NCBI RefSeq assembly: GCF_003071345.1 | Contig: NZ_QCYK01000002.1 | Location: 2,188,768 to 2,252,767 of the forward strand | Source of the DNA: Chitinophaga parva | Lineage (GTDB): Bacteria > Bacteroidota > Bacteroidia > Chitinophagales > Chitinophagaceae | Reading direction: 5' to 3' | Length of the DNA stretch: 64,000 nt | Shown: positions 44,281 through 53,507 of the stretch, in pieces | Layout: every line of letters starts with the position of its first letter | Position numbering within the stretch: the first letter of the stretch is position 1 | Position numbers and translations under genes: made by a program | Notes under the pieces: model-generated | What the model saw: only the letters and a program-made list of their open reading frames with translations | What the model was told of the DNA's origin: nothing | The model's database searches: none

Positions 44281-44766
44281 TTACTGCTTATCGATGGGCT
44301 CCCATAGTTCGATCTTATTGCCTTCTGCATCGAGGATGTGCACGAACTTGCCGAAGTCGTATGTGGCTATTTCATCGAGCACAGTTACATTTTCTTTTTT
44401 GAGCTCGGCTACAAGGGCTTCCAGGTTTTCAACGCGGTAGTTGATCATGAAATCTTTTGAGGAAGGCTCAAAGTATTTGCTCTTTTCTGCAAAGGGGGTC
44501 CAGAGGGTTTGGCCTTTTTTCGTAGAGTCTGTGTCTTCCCGCCAGGTGAAGGTGGCGCCGTAGTCGCCGGCGTCTATTCCCAGGTGGGTCTTGTACCAAA
44601 GTTTTGTTTGTTGGGGATCTTTGCATTTGAAGAAGATACCGCCAATGCCTGTTACGCGTTTCATGGGTGCGGGGTGTTTACTTGATTTGTTTAAAATGTT
44701 GTTAAGGGCGAACCCGGAGATGAACGAGGTTGCGATAACTAAAAGTAGGAATGTTTTTTTGATCAT
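44281..44766 (-). CDS. Exported or membrane-anchored VOC-family (glyoxalase-like) protein
   Basis: The protein has 161 residues. Residues 1-22 are a hydrophobic signal or anchor (FLLLVIATSFISGFAL). One VOC half-barrel pair follows, with GIGGIFFKCKDPQQTKLWY at its start, FMINYRVENLEALVAELKKENV in the middle and HILDAEGNKIELWEP at the end. The last block carries the usual metal-site Glu. VOC proteins include glyoxalases, dioxygenases and resistance proteins; an N-terminal export signal is unusual for the family. The gene is alone on its transcript, and function is unknown. Confidence 0.85.
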   Translation of the reverse strand: MIKKTFLLLVIATSFISGFALNNILNKSSKHPAPMKRVTGIGGIFFKCKDPQQTKLWYKTHLGIDAGDYGATFTWREDTDSTKKGQTLWTPFAEKSKYFEPSSKDFMINYRVENLEALVAELKKENVTVLDEIATYDFGKFVHILDAEGNKIELWEPIDKQ

Positions 44767-44898
44767 ATGTTAAGGATTTTTGAACAAAGATACACGCCCG
44801 GGGCTATCGTCTCACAACGGGCGGCGGGCGATGCGATAGGCCTTACGGAAATCCCATTTGTTTCCTAACTTGCTCTTTCACCCAGTTTACCAGGCAGC

Positions 44899-46107
44899 AT
44901 GGAAACCTACACACTTTACTTTCACAGGCCCGATTACGAAGGCCTCCTCGCCAAGGCCCGGGAAGCCTTTCCCCAGGCCAGGATCCGCAACCAGGTGCAA
45001 GACGGCTCTCAAAAGATAGAAATAACCACCACTTCCGGTTTCCTGGGTAGGCGCCGCTTCCTGGACATTAGTTACCGCCAGCGGGAGCAGCCAGGCTACC
45101 AGTTGCAGCGCGCTACCTGCCCGGTTACCGCGCAGCTCATGGGTATGTACAATTTCGTAGCCGGTATCGAGGCACAAGACAGTGCGGTGAAGGAGCGCCT
45201 GCTCCGGAAGATACAGACAATAAACGCAGAAGTTGCTATCAGCCTGGGACCGGACCTGTCTGCGGCATTTCAGGAATTTTTGCAACAGCTGGCCCGGGAC
45301 TATGACGCTGTTCTTTTCGCAAACGTTAAAACATCGCTCAATAAAACCGGTGTGCCGCAATTCCAGGACAGCCGGTTCCGCAACATCATGGACGCGGAAG
45401 GGAGTACCGGTGACGGCGAGATAAATATACAGATTGACAGTAAGTATTTCGACGGGCAAAAGCCTGCCACGGATGCGCAGTTGGCACGTAAAGCCGCCAC
45501 CGAGGCGTTGTTGCGGGAAAAAGGGATCCGCGTGAATACCCATTTGCCTTGCGTGCCGGATGCCGGGGAGACGAACCTGCGCGCCCAGGAAACTATTATT
45601 GAAAGAGCGTATGCATTGCTGGTTACCGCCGCCCTGGGTGCCGGCGTGCCGAAGGAGCGCCTGGATGGCACCCGTAAGGAGTTTGACGTGAAGGAACTCT
45701 CTCCGGAAGAGGACCGGTACTACCAAATGGCGCAATTGGATGCCAAAGCGGTTTCATTATGCGCCTGGCGTTATGAAAGCCTGAACGTGCTGCTTTGGGC
45801 GCTGGGGTTGGTAAAAGACCTGGCATATCCGGAACAGATATGCGATGTGGATGGTATCATTGCACTTATGCTCAGGCAACCGCGCACCATGATGACGTTT
45901 CAATCCCGCCCGCGTAGCGTGGATGAGATACTGGATGCCCTGGACCAAACATACCGTATGCACTGGGCTTGCGTGCAGGCGCGCCTGGAGCAGCAGGCAC
46001 CCGGGGGAAATCTGAACGCTGATGTGGTATATGAAAGGCATTATGCGCTTAACTGGCTGGTGCGGTACCAGGAGCAGGATTGGGATGAGGTGACAACGAA
46101 TACGTGA
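44899..46107 (+). CDS. DUF4272 domain protein
   Basis: The protein has 402 residues with no signal peptide. The first ~185 residues (METYTLYFHRPDYEGLL...) are of unknown type and mention no known motif. The C-terminal ~215 residues form DUF4272: AREALLREKG-like start (ATEALLREKGIRVNTHLP), LRAQETIIERAYALLVTAAL, the WRYESLNVLLWALGL block and the closing HYALNWLVRY and DWDEVTTNT. DUF4272 proteins are widespread and uncharacterised. The gene is monocistronic, with a terminator about 100 bases downstream. I cannot offer a function. Confidence 0.8.
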   Translation: METYTLYFHRPDYEGLLAKAREAFPQARIRNQVQDGSQKIEITTTSGFLGRRRFLDISYRQREQPGYQLQRATCPVTAQLMGMYNFVAGIEAQDSAVKERLLRKIQTINAEVAISLGPDLSAAFQEFLQQLARDYDAVLFANVKTSLNKTGVPQFQDSRFRNIMDAEGSTGDGEINIQIDSKYFDGQKPATDAQLARKAATEALLREKGIRVNTHLPCVPDAGETNLRAQETIIERAYALLVTAALGAGVPKERLDGTRKEFDVKELSPEEDRYYQMAQLDAKAVSLCAWRYESLNVLLWALGLVKDLAYPEQICDVDGIIALMLRQPRTMMTFQSRPRSVDEILDALDQTYRMHWACVQARLEQQAPGGNLNADVVYERHYALNWLVRYQEQDWDEVTTNT

Positions 46108-46203
46108 CGTAGTATATGCATTAGCTGCAACAGCGAAAAATGGTATACATGTATCGAGGTGGAACCGTTGATGGCGTCGCTGGATTAGATGGTAAGTTCA
46201 TTG

Positions 46204-46229
46204 CCGCTGCTCTCCGCAGCGGTTTTTTT
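46204..46229 (+). terminator. Rho-independent terminator after the DUF4272 gene
   Basis: CCGCTGC (46204-46210) and GCAGCGG (46216-46222) form a perfect 7-bp stem with a five-base loop, followed by seven T. It lies upstream of the third sigma-factor operon. Confidence 0.85.
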
Positions 46230-46334
46230 CTTCCTGCAGGATGTGATGAACGGATTATTAAATATTAACCTAAAAGTATAACTTGTTGGCGTGAATGTTT
46301 TTTATCGCTGCCTATTATTTCTAATGCCAACCAA

Positions 46335-46934
46335 TTGAGTGCATCGCATCCAGGGGAACTACACCTGCTATACCGCCGCGTAGCGGAAGGGAGTGAAGCG
46401 GCGTTTCGCCAGCTGGTGGATCACCATGCCCCGCGCTTACTGGCCCTGGCCGCCCGTATTACCGGATCTGCCGCCGTAGCAGACGACCTGGTGCAGGATA
46501 CCTTCCTGAAAGTATGGCTTTCCCGCGACCAGCTTACCGAGGTGGAGCACCCCGAAGCCTGGATCAAGAAGATCTGTTTCTTCCTGGCCATTAACCACCT
46601 GCGCCGCCAGCAATTGCGCAGTAAGATCATGGACGTGGTGGAATACCGCCAGGCCCTGGATGCCCATGGATTGCCGGCTGAAGAGCTTGCCGAATTTCAC
46701 CAGCTACTGGCCCTGCTCCACCAGGCCGTGAGGCAACTGCCTGCCAAACAGCAGTTGGTGTACCAGCTCAGTCGAGAGCAGGGACTTAGCATTGCGGAAA
46801 TTGCGGAGCAAATGGGCCTTGCCGCCAGCACGGTTAAAAATCTGATGGTGATGGCCCTCAAAAATATCCGCACCGCCTTGCAGCATGCCGGCTACCCCCT
46901 GCTGGTGGCCATTTTGATCGATCTCCTGGTGTAG
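46335..46934 (+). CDS. ECF-type RNA polymerase sigma-70 factor, probable TTG start
   Basis: The protein has 199 residues, with region 2 in AFRQLVDHHAPRLLALAARI and DDLVQDTFLKVWLSRDQL, and region 4 in LPAKQQLVYQLSREQGLSIAEIAEQMG. The frame has no ATG between an in-frame TAA at 46266 and the conserved N-terminus, so the start is taken as TTG 46335. It is the first gene of the third sigma-FecR-SusC-SusD operon. A hydrophobic tail (YPLLVAILIDLLV) ends the protein, a feature seen in many Bacteroidota ECF factors. Confidence 0.87.
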   Translation: MSASHPGELHLLYRRVAEGSEAAFRQLVDHHAPRLLALAARITGSAAVADDLVQDTFLKVWLSRDQLTEVEHPEAWIKKICFFLAINHLRRQQLRSKIMDVVEYRQALDAHGLPAEELAEFHQLLALLHQAVRQLPAKQQLVYQLSREQGLSIAEIAEQMGLAASTVKNLMVMALKNIRTALQHAGYPLLVAILIDLLV

Positions 46935-46992
46935 TGAAAAGAACTTTGCTTTTTTTCGGTACCATCCTTCCACTTATTTGTCTTATTAGTAC

Positions 46993-48180
46993 ATGGAACC
47001 AACAAGCCGCCTGAAATATCTCCTGGACCGCATGCAGGCACAAACTGCATCCGACGCCGAACTACAGGAACTGCAAGCCCTGGTGGCCGCCGATGAAAGT
47101 GGCGCCCTGCTGGATGCTGTGGAGCAATACCTGCCGGAGCCGGGCATGCTACCTGCTTACGATGCGGGCAAATGGACCAGGGTGGCGGACCAGATCCTGG
47201 CGGCCGACAGGCTGAAAGATGCTGCCATTGTGCCTTTGCGCCGGAAGGTGCCGGTGCTGCACCGGGCGGGTTGGGCTGCAGCCATCATCGTGCTGGTGGC
47301 CGTGGGGGGCTGGTGGTTGCATCATGCGCAGCGTCCTGTAAGGTCCCGGGAGCCACTTACCGGGCAACTGGCAGACGTAGGCCCCGCGTCCAACGGCGCT
47401 ATCCTTACCCTGGCCAACGGACAGCAGGTATCACTGGATAGCATGGGCAATGGAGTAGTGGCCCGCCAGCAAGGCACCCGTGTAGTGCTGCAAGGCAATA
47501 CCCTGCAGTACGAGGCTGGTAGCGGCAAAGCGAATGATGCATCCTGGAATACCGTGTCCACTCCCTACGGCCGGCAGTTCCAGCTGGTACTGCCTGATGG
47601 CAGCAAGGTATGGATGAATGCCGGCAGCACCCTGCAATTCCCGGTAGCATTCACCGGGGACATTCGCCAGGTAAAGCTTTCCGGCGAAGCCTATTTCGAC
47701 ATCCGGCAGAACAGTGCCCAGCCTTTCCACGTGCAGGTAAATAATAACGAAGACCTTACTGTATTAGGAACGGCATTTAACGTTAACGCCTATACGAACG
47801 AACAGCGTAGCTTCACGACGTTGATCAGCGGCGCTTTGCGGGTATCATCCGGCAATGCGAGTGTTACGCTAAAGCCAGGCCAGCAGGCTGTTGCGGCGGG
47901 TAAAGGTGTACTGCAACTGCAGGCGCAGGCCGATACGGAAACTGCCCTGGCCTGGAAGAACGGCCTGTTCAACTTTAACGGCGTAGGCCTGCACGCCATG
48001 CTGCGCCAGCTGGAACGCTGGTATGATCTCCAGGTAGTGTATGAAGGAAATGTACCGGATGTGCAGTTCTTCGGGGAAATGAGCCGCAACCTGCAGCTTT
48101 CCGATGTGCTGGCGGGGTTGGAACGGTCAGACGTGCATTTCAGGCTGGAAGCGGGCAGGCGACTGGTGGTGATGCCATAA
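46993..48180 (+). CDS. FecR-family anti-sigma factor (third locus)
   Basis: The protein has 395 residues: an N-terminal cytoplasmic part (MEPTSRLKYLLDRMQAQTAS), a membrane helix near 93-110 (AAAIIVLVAVGGWWL), and the FecR domain (LANGQQVSLDSMGNGVV, TPYGRQFQLVLPDGSKVWM, GEAYFDI). A C-terminal DUF4974 domain closes it (LFNFNGVGLHAMLRQLERWYD). It carries the longer FecR layout common in Chitinophagaceae. It should inhibit the sigma factor encoded 58 bases upstream and respond to the STN-containing SusC encoded next. Confidence 0.93.
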   Translation: MEPTSRLKYLLDRMQAQTASDAELQELQALVAADESGALLDAVEQYLPEPGMLPAYDAGKWTRVADQILAADRLKDAAIVPLRRKVPVLHRAGWAAAIIVLVAVGGWWLHHAQRPVRSREPLTGQLADVGPASNGAILTLANGQQVSLDSMGNGVVARQQGTRVVLQGNTLQYEAGSGKANDASWNTVSTPYGRQFQLVLPDGSKVWMNAGSTLQFPVAFTGDIRQVKLSGEAYFDIRQNSAQPFHVQVNNNEDLTVLGTAFNVNAYTNEQRSFTTLISGALRVSSGNASVTLKPGQQAVAAGKGVLQLQAQADTETALAWKNGLFNFNGVGLHAMLRQLERWYDLQVVYEGNVPDVQFFGEMSRNLQLSDVLAGLERSDVHFRLEAGRRLVVMP

Positions 48181-48290
48181 GCATATTAATTGCTGACAGA
48201 TAATTAAAACAACGTTCATTAGATAACCAAAATCATAAGATCGCTTTAACAATCGTAAAGAAGTAAAGGAAGAGGTCAACCAACAAAAAA

Positions 48291-48312
48291 CGGAAGTGCG
48301 CTAACACTTCCG
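48291..48312 (+). other. Leader hairpin between FecR and susC genes
   Basis: CGGAAGTG (48291-48298) and CACTTCCG (48305-48312) form a perfect 8-bp stem with a six-base loop, preceded by AAAAAA and not followed by T. It lies 86 bases before the susC start. On the minus strand it would resemble a terminator, but no minus-strand gene ends here, so an RNA leader element is possible. Confidence 0.45.
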
Positions 48313-48398
48313 GTAGGCTTTGCTTGCGCAAAACTATCGTCTGGCTGATCTGAACCTGGTTTCGAGCCCTTCATTTATCAACCAAACATTGCAAATCT

Positions 48399-51300
48399 AT
48401 GCAAAAAACTGCTTACAGGAGCCGTCCGGGACTGCCATGCCGGCTCGCAACCAAAATCGTTAGGATCATGAAACTCACTTCCGTGCTGTTGTTGGTCTTG
48501 TGCCTTCATGTGTCGGCCACTACATTTTCACAAGGCATCACTTTTTCCGGCAAGGGTGTTTCCCTGGAAAAAGTATTTTCCGAGATCAAACATCAAACGG
48601 GGTATGTTGTTTGGGGTAAATCTGAATTGCTCCACAATGCCCACCCGGTAACGCTTTCCGCGAAGCAGATGCCGCTCACCGACTTTCTCGATGTATTGCT
48701 GCAGGACCAGTCCATCCGCTACAAAATAGCCGGCAATACCATCATGCTGTTTGGTAAGCATGAAGCGGAAGCGGGAGCGGAGGCACCATTGGTGCTGACT
48801 CCGGTAACCGGCCGTGTAACAGACAGCCTGGGTGGCACGCTCATTGGCGCCACGGTGACCAACCTGGATACGCATCAATCCACCATGACCAATACCGCCG
48901 GGGAATTTACCGTGGAAGCTGCCGCCGGTCATACCTTGCGCATCAGTTTCGTAGGCTATGGGTCTAGAGAGATCGTTGTCACTGCTGGTATGGTGCAGGC
49001 AAAAAGGGTTGGCAATATCGGCCTGTCCCTGAGCACTTCTAACCTCGCTGCGCTCAACGTGTCTGCCAACACCGGCTACCAGAATATCCCCAAGGAACGC
49101 GCTACCGGTGCATTCGGCATTGTAACGGAAAAAACATTGAGCACCCGCCTGGAAACCAATGTGCTGGACCGCCTGGAAGGCACGGTACCAGGGCTTTTCA
49201 TGAACAATGGCGGTGTAAATATCCGTGGCCTGGCCACGCTCTATGGCAACCAGGCGCCTTTGTATGTAGTGGATGGATTCCCGTACGAAGGGGACATCAA
49301 CTTCATTAACCCCTCGGACGTGGTGAACGTAACGGTGATGAAGGATGCGGCAGCTGCTTCCATTTATGGTACGCGCGCGGCAAATGGTGTGATCTCCATC
49401 ACCACCCGCAGTGGCGGCAACCATAAAACGAAGGTGAACTTCAGTAGCTCCATCATGATAACGCCGGTGCCGGATGAAGGAAAGCTGCATTTCCTCGATT
49501 CAAAAGAAATGGTAGACCTCCAGCAGGAATATTTCAACATCTGGCATCCCAGTTATACGGAGTCTACCCAGCGTAGCCGCACACCGGGCGCCATCACTGC
49601 GCTGTACAACGCGGAACAAGGCATTATTACCCAGCAGCAACTGGATAGTACCCTGAACAGCCTGCGCCAGGCAAACGGGCCGCAGCAATGGAAAGACCTG
49701 TATTCCCGCCAATCCGCGCGGCAGCGCTACGCCTTGTCTGTAGACGGTGGCAACGATATACAACAGTATAACCTGTCCATGAACTACACCGGCTCCAGGG
49801 GTAATGGCCTGCGCAGCGGCGACCAGCAGGTAAATATAGGGCTGAAGGAAAAGGTGAAGGTGTTCAAATGGCTGGATGCAGATGCAGGCATTGCCACCAA
49901 TCTTACCAAGGGCACTTTTATGACCCTTGATCCTACAAGCATGTACCTGAACATGCCCTATGAAGTCCTTAAAAATCCTGATGGCAGCTATGCCTCTTTC
50001 ACCCAGCCTAAATCCGAATACGAGATCCAGCGCCTGAAAAGCCTTGGGTTGTATGATGAAACCTACAATCCCCTGCTGGAAATGAACCAGTCGTTCCCGG
50101 TGTATTCTTCTAACTACTTCCGCTTGCAGGGTGGATTTACGGTGAAGTTTATGCCTGGCCTCAACCTGGATATCAAGTACCAGACGGAGCGCGGTACCGG
50201 CTATAATAAAACCTATTATACGGCTAATTCCTACTACGTTAAATCCATGATCAACGATGCTACCCAGATCGTTGACGGGCAGATCACCAGGAACGTGCCG
50301 GATGGAGGACAGGTAGCGGAAACCCGTAGCGACTCACATTCCTATACCGCGCGGGCACAGTTGAACTTTGACCGCAAGTTTGGCTCCCGGCACCGCATTA
50401 CCGCACTGGCAGGCGGGGAGCGCCGTGATATTGTAAGTGCGTCCACCTCCGTATTCCGCATGGGATACAGCGATAATAACCTGCAGTTCCTGCCGGTGGA
50501 CCAGATAGCCCTGGGCAGCCTGAAGGGCACGGAATCCCTTACCAACACGTTTTCCCTGCAGTATAATAATAACAACAACTTTTCGTACGGGGAAGACCGT
50601 TATATTTCCGGCTACGGCAATATTGGCTACACCTACAACGATAAGTACAACCTGACCGGTAGTGTGCGCGTGGACAACTCCAACCTGTTTGGCACCGACC
50701 CGCGTTATCGCTACCTGCCCCTGTGGTCTGCCGGCGCCAGCTGGCATATTATGCAGGAAGATTTCCTGAAGGAGGTGGCCTGGCTTAACAACCTGACCCT
50801 GCGTACTACTTATGGCCTGGGCGGCAACGTGGCCCGCACTGTGGGGCCTTACCTGCAGGCGCAGAGCTCTTTCTTCCTGGAGGGCGGTGCCACTGCTACG
50901 GATATTATTTACCCGCCTAATAAATCCCTGCGTTGGGAAAAAACAGCCAGCACCAATATCGGGTTAGACTTTGCCGTGCTGCAAAACCGTATTTCCGGCT
51001 CCGTGGATTATTACATCCGCCATACCACGGACCTGCTGGGCCAGCGCGCCACGGATCCTACCAATGCATTCCCTTCCGCATTGATCAACTATGGCGCCAT
51101 GACCAATAAAGGCTTCGAGCTGGCACTGAACACCGTGAACGTGCGCGGCCGCACATTCAACTGGAGCAGCAACCTGGCGCTGAGCATTAACCACAACAAG
51201 ATGACCCGCATAGATACCCGCACACCGGATATCTACGGCATGACCAATGGATACGGGGTAGACGTGGTAGGCAAGCCAATGGACGCGCTGTACAGCTTCC

Positions 51301-51950
51301 GCTACGCAGGCCTGGACCCTACCAATGGTTCTGAGATGGTGTACGATGCCAGCGGTAAGGTGGTGAAGAACTACGACAGCAATGGCAACATCGTGTCTAA
51401 TATGACAGATGTAAATGGCCTGGTGTACAGTGGCACACTTCGCCCCAAATACACCATCGGCTTTACCAACAGTGTGAGCTGGAAACAACTGACGCTGAAC
51501 GTGATCCTGGTTGCCAACGGTGGTAATGCCCTCCGTGATGTGGTAGGCGTGCAGAGTTATTACAACATCACTTTTAACCAGGACAGCCGCGTGAAGAATT
51601 TCTGGCGCAAGCCGGGGGATGAAAAGAACCCTTCCACTATCCCGGCGCCGGACCTGCAGGGCAATGGAGGTAGTTACTTCTCTACCATGTGGTTTGCGGC
51701 AGATAAGAACATCCTGAAAGCAGACTACATAAAGGTGCGGGACATTTCCCTGATGTATACCTTGCCGGGCAGCGTTTGGCAAAACAAATTCTCCTCCGCC
51801 CGCTTCACCCTGCAGGTACAGAACCCGTTTGCCTGGTTCAGGAACGGGCCTGGTATAGACCCGGAAGCCTACTACATGGCAGCACCTCAGATGCGGAGAA
51901 CCACACCTATAATGCCTACCTATATGGCCGGTTTTGACCTGAACTTCTAA
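48399..51950 (+). CDS. SusC/RagA TonB-dependent outer-membrane transporter (third locus)
   Basis: The protein has 1183 residues and starts with a basic N-region (MQKTAYRSRPGLPCRLATK) before the hydrophobic signal (SVLLLVLCLHVSATTFSQ). An STN domain (about 45-115; SLEKVFSEIKHQTGYVVWG), a carboxypeptidase-like domain (about 130-205; VTGRVTDSLGGTLIGATV), the plug (LDRLEGTVPGLFMNNGGVNI, TVMKDAAAASIYGTRAANGV) and the barrel follow. The STN domain again fits FecR/sigma control. No degradative enzyme gene accompanies this SusCD pair, so the substrate cannot be guessed. susD follows 11 bases downstream. Confidence 0.95.
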   Translation: MQKTAYRSRPGLPCRLATKIVRIMKLTSVLLLVLCLHVSATTFSQGITFSGKGVSLEKVFSEIKHQTGYVVWGKSELLHNAHPVTLSAKQMPLTDFLDVLLQDQSIRYKIAGNTIMLFGKHEAEAGAEAPLVLTPVTGRVTDSLGGTLIGATVTNLDTHQSTMTNTAGEFTVEAAAGHTLRISFVGYGSREIVVTAGMVQAKRVGNIGLSLSTSNLAALNVSANTGYQNIPKERATGAFGIVTEKTLSTRLETNVLDRLEGTVPGLFMNNGGVNIRGLATLYGNQAPLYVVDGFPYEGDINFINPSDVVNVTVMKDAAAASIYGTRAANGVISITTRSGGNHKTKVNFSSSIMITPVPDEGKLHFLDSKEMVDLQQEYFNIWHPSYTESTQRSRTPGAITALYNAEQGIITQQQLDSTLNSLRQANGPQQWKDLYSRQSARQRYALSVDGGNDIQQYNLSMNYTGSRGNGLRSGDQQVNIGLKEKVKVFKWLDADAGIATNLTKGTFMTLDPTSMYLNMPYEVLKNPDGSYASFTQPKSEYEIQRLKSLGLYDETYNPLLEMNQSFPVYSSNYFRLQGGFTVKFMPGLNLDIKYQTERGTGYNKTYYTANSYYVKSMINDATQIVDGQITRNVPDGGQVAETRSDSHSYTARAQLNFDRKFGSRHRITALAGGERRDIVSASTSVFRMGYSDNNLQFLPVDQIALGSLKGTESLTNTFSLQYNNNNNFSYGEDRYISGYGNIGYTYNDKYNLTGSVRVDNSNLFGTDPRYRYLPLWSAGASWHIMQEDFLKEVAWLNNLTLRTTYGLGGNVARTVGPYLQAQSSFFLEGGATATDIIYPPNKSLRWEKTASTNIGLDFAVLQNRISGSVDYYIRHTTDLLGQRATDPTNAFPSALINYGAMTNKGFELALNTVNVRGRTFNWSSNLALSINHNKMTRIDTRTPDIYGMTNGYGVDVVGKPMDALYSFRYAGLDPTNGSEMVYDASGKVVKNYDSNGNIVSNMTDVNGLVYSGTLRPKYTIGFTNSVSWKQLTLNVILVANGGNALRDVVGVQSYYNITFNQDSRVKNFWRKPGDEKNPSTIPAPDLQGNGGSYFSTMWFAADKNILKADYIKVRDISLMYTLPGSVWQNKFSSARFTLQVQNPFAWFRNGPGIDPEAYYMAAPQMRRTTPIMPTYMAGFDLNF

Positions 51951-51961
51951 CACTGCAACAC

Positions 51962-53398
51962 ATGAAGCAACTCACTCTTTATACGATTGGCGCCGCCATG
52001 CTGACGCTGTGCGCATGCAACAAATTCCTGGACATTAAGCCCAAGGACAAATTCATTCCCACCACGGTGACAGACTTTGAGAACATGCTGAACTCCGGCA
52101 CCATGGTGAACTACGGCGACTACTACTGGGACCTGGGATCTGACGATGCCTTCCTGCCGGAAGGGGAGCCAGGTAACCTTTACAGCAAGCAGCAGCTCTA
52201 TGGCCGTAAAGCTTATATTTTTAATAATCATCCATATGAAGACAATGCGAATGATTTTCTCTGGAGCGAGGGATATAAACGCATTTTCTATTTCAATACC
52301 GTGATCAATAACATCATGGATGCCACGGAAGGCACGGATGGCAACAAGCGCAGTGTCCGCGCAGAAGCGCTGCTGGGGCGGGCCATGGAGCATCTGCAGT
52401 TGGTGAACGTGTATGCCCAGCACTATGATGCTGCTACCGCTGCAAAGGATTATGGTATTCCCATTGCCACGGTGGCAGACATCAATGCCAAGTTTGTGCG
52501 CAATACGGTGAAAGAAGTGTACGACCAGGTGATCGCAGATGCCACCGCCGCCGTGGCAGACCTGCCCCTGCAACATAAGCTCACGAAATTCCGTGCTTCC
52601 AAAGCCGGCGGCTACGCGGTGCTTGCCCGCGCCTACCTGTTCATGGGCGATTATGACAATGCTAAAAAGAATGCAGACCTGGCCTTGTCCCTGCAAAGTG
52701 GGCTCACGGATATGAACACCTACAAAGTGACCATACCCGGTCCCTTCCCCAATGTGCCCGGTGCACCGCTGGGATGGACCAATATCCCGGATGCGCAACT
52801 GAACCCTGAAACGATTGTGGCCAGGCACTTCCTGCGGCCTTTTGGATTGGGCATGGATGTTTGTGCATCGCCGGAGCTCACGGCCTTGTTTACAAATGAC
52901 GACTGCCGCTGGAACCTGTATTATGCCAACGGATGGCCGCCTGCACCGCCTTACAATTACATGAACCGCTTCGGGGTGCGCATCTTCCTGCGCGGGGACT
53001 ATTATAACAATTACCTCGGCGTACCAGAGCTTTACCTGACCCGTGCGGAGTGCAATGCCCGTGCTAACAAGTTAGATGAGGCACTGGCAGACGTGAACAA
53101 ACTACGTGCTACCCGCATTGCGCCCGCCACCTATAAAGCCTTTACCGTGGCTGATTTTGGAAATGATGCAGATAAGGTGCTCCGCTTTGTGCTGGAAGAA
53201 AGAAGACGGGAACTGGCATTCACCGGCATGCGCATTATTGACCTGAAGCGGCTGAACAAGGACCCGCGCTTCAGGAAAACCATCACGCACGTAGCAGAAG
53301 GAACTACTTATACCCTGGAGCCAGGCAGCAATGCTTATGTCCGCGAGTTGTGGCCTACCGCCATGGTCTTCAACCCGGACTGGCCTCAAAATCCATAA
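51962..53398 (+). CDS. SusD/RagB-family surface lipoprotein (third locus)
   Basis: The protein has 478 residues with a lipobox LTLCAC and the mature start NKFLDIKPKDKFIPTTVTDF, the typical SusD beginning. TPR-like helices include YKRIFYFNTVINNIMDATEG and RAEALLGRAMEHLQLVNVYAQ, and the C-terminal block FVLEERRRELAFTGMRIIDL is the standard RagB/SusD signature. It would form the lid of the SusC encoded just upstream. It is the last gene of the operon; a hairpin-rich stretch at 53432-53470 and a T-run near 53478-53484 may end the transcript. Confidence 0.94.
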   Translation: MKQLTLYTIGAAMLTLCACNKFLDIKPKDKFIPTTVTDFENMLNSGTMVNYGDYYWDLGSDDAFLPEGEPGNLYSKQQLYGRKAYIFNNHPYEDNANDFLWSEGYKRIFYFNTVINNIMDATEGTDGNKRSVRAEALLGRAMEHLQLVNVYAQHYDAATAAKDYGIPIATVADINAKFVRNTVKEVYDQVIADATAAVADLPLQHKLTKFRASKAGGYAVLARAYLFMGDYDNAKKNADLALSLQSGLTDMNTYKVTIPGPFPNVPGAPLGWTNIPDAQLNPETIVARHFLRPFGLGMDVCASPELTALFTNDDCRWNLYYANGWPPAPPYNYMNRFGVRIFLRGDYYNNYLGVPELYLTRAECNARANKLDEALADVNKLRATRIAPATYKAFTVADFGNDADKVLRFVLEERRRELAFTGMRIIDLKRLNKDPRFRKTITHVAEGTTYTLEPGSNAYVRELWPTAMVFNPDWPQNP

Positions 53399-53431
53399 AT
53401 ACGGTTGATGCCCTGTTTCAATGTGGCTTGT

Positions 53432-53470
53432 CCTGCTGACCGGGTACGGATTTCATTCCGTCCCGGCAGG
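53432..53470 (+). terminator. Possible terminator hairpin after the third SusD gene
   Basis: CCTG (53432-53435) with CAGG (53467-53470) and CCGGG (53440-53444) with CCCGG (53462-53466) form an interrupted stem around a CGGA/TCCG tip. A run of seven T begins only at about 53478, so termination here is uncertain. Confidence 0.4.
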
Positions 53471-53507
53471 GGCAGCCCTGGCTATTATTTTTTTCAATTG
53501 ATCTTAC

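Noticed and set aside
48291..48312. Minus-strand terminator reading of the leader hairpin
   Set aside because: The A-run on its left would be a T-tail on the minus strand, but there is no minus-strand gene within several kilobases to terminate.
50964..51953. 329-codon minus-strand frame opposite the third SusC, touching another at 51947-52828
   Set aside because: Both are antisense to well-recognised SusC/SusD coding sequence; the apparent continuity is due to high G+C.
18254..53398. The three sigma/FecR/SusCD loci as recent duplications of one another
   Set aside because: Lengths, domain content and sequence differ clearly (1158, 1079 and 1183 residues, one lacking a domain), so they are old paralogues, not a recent amplification.
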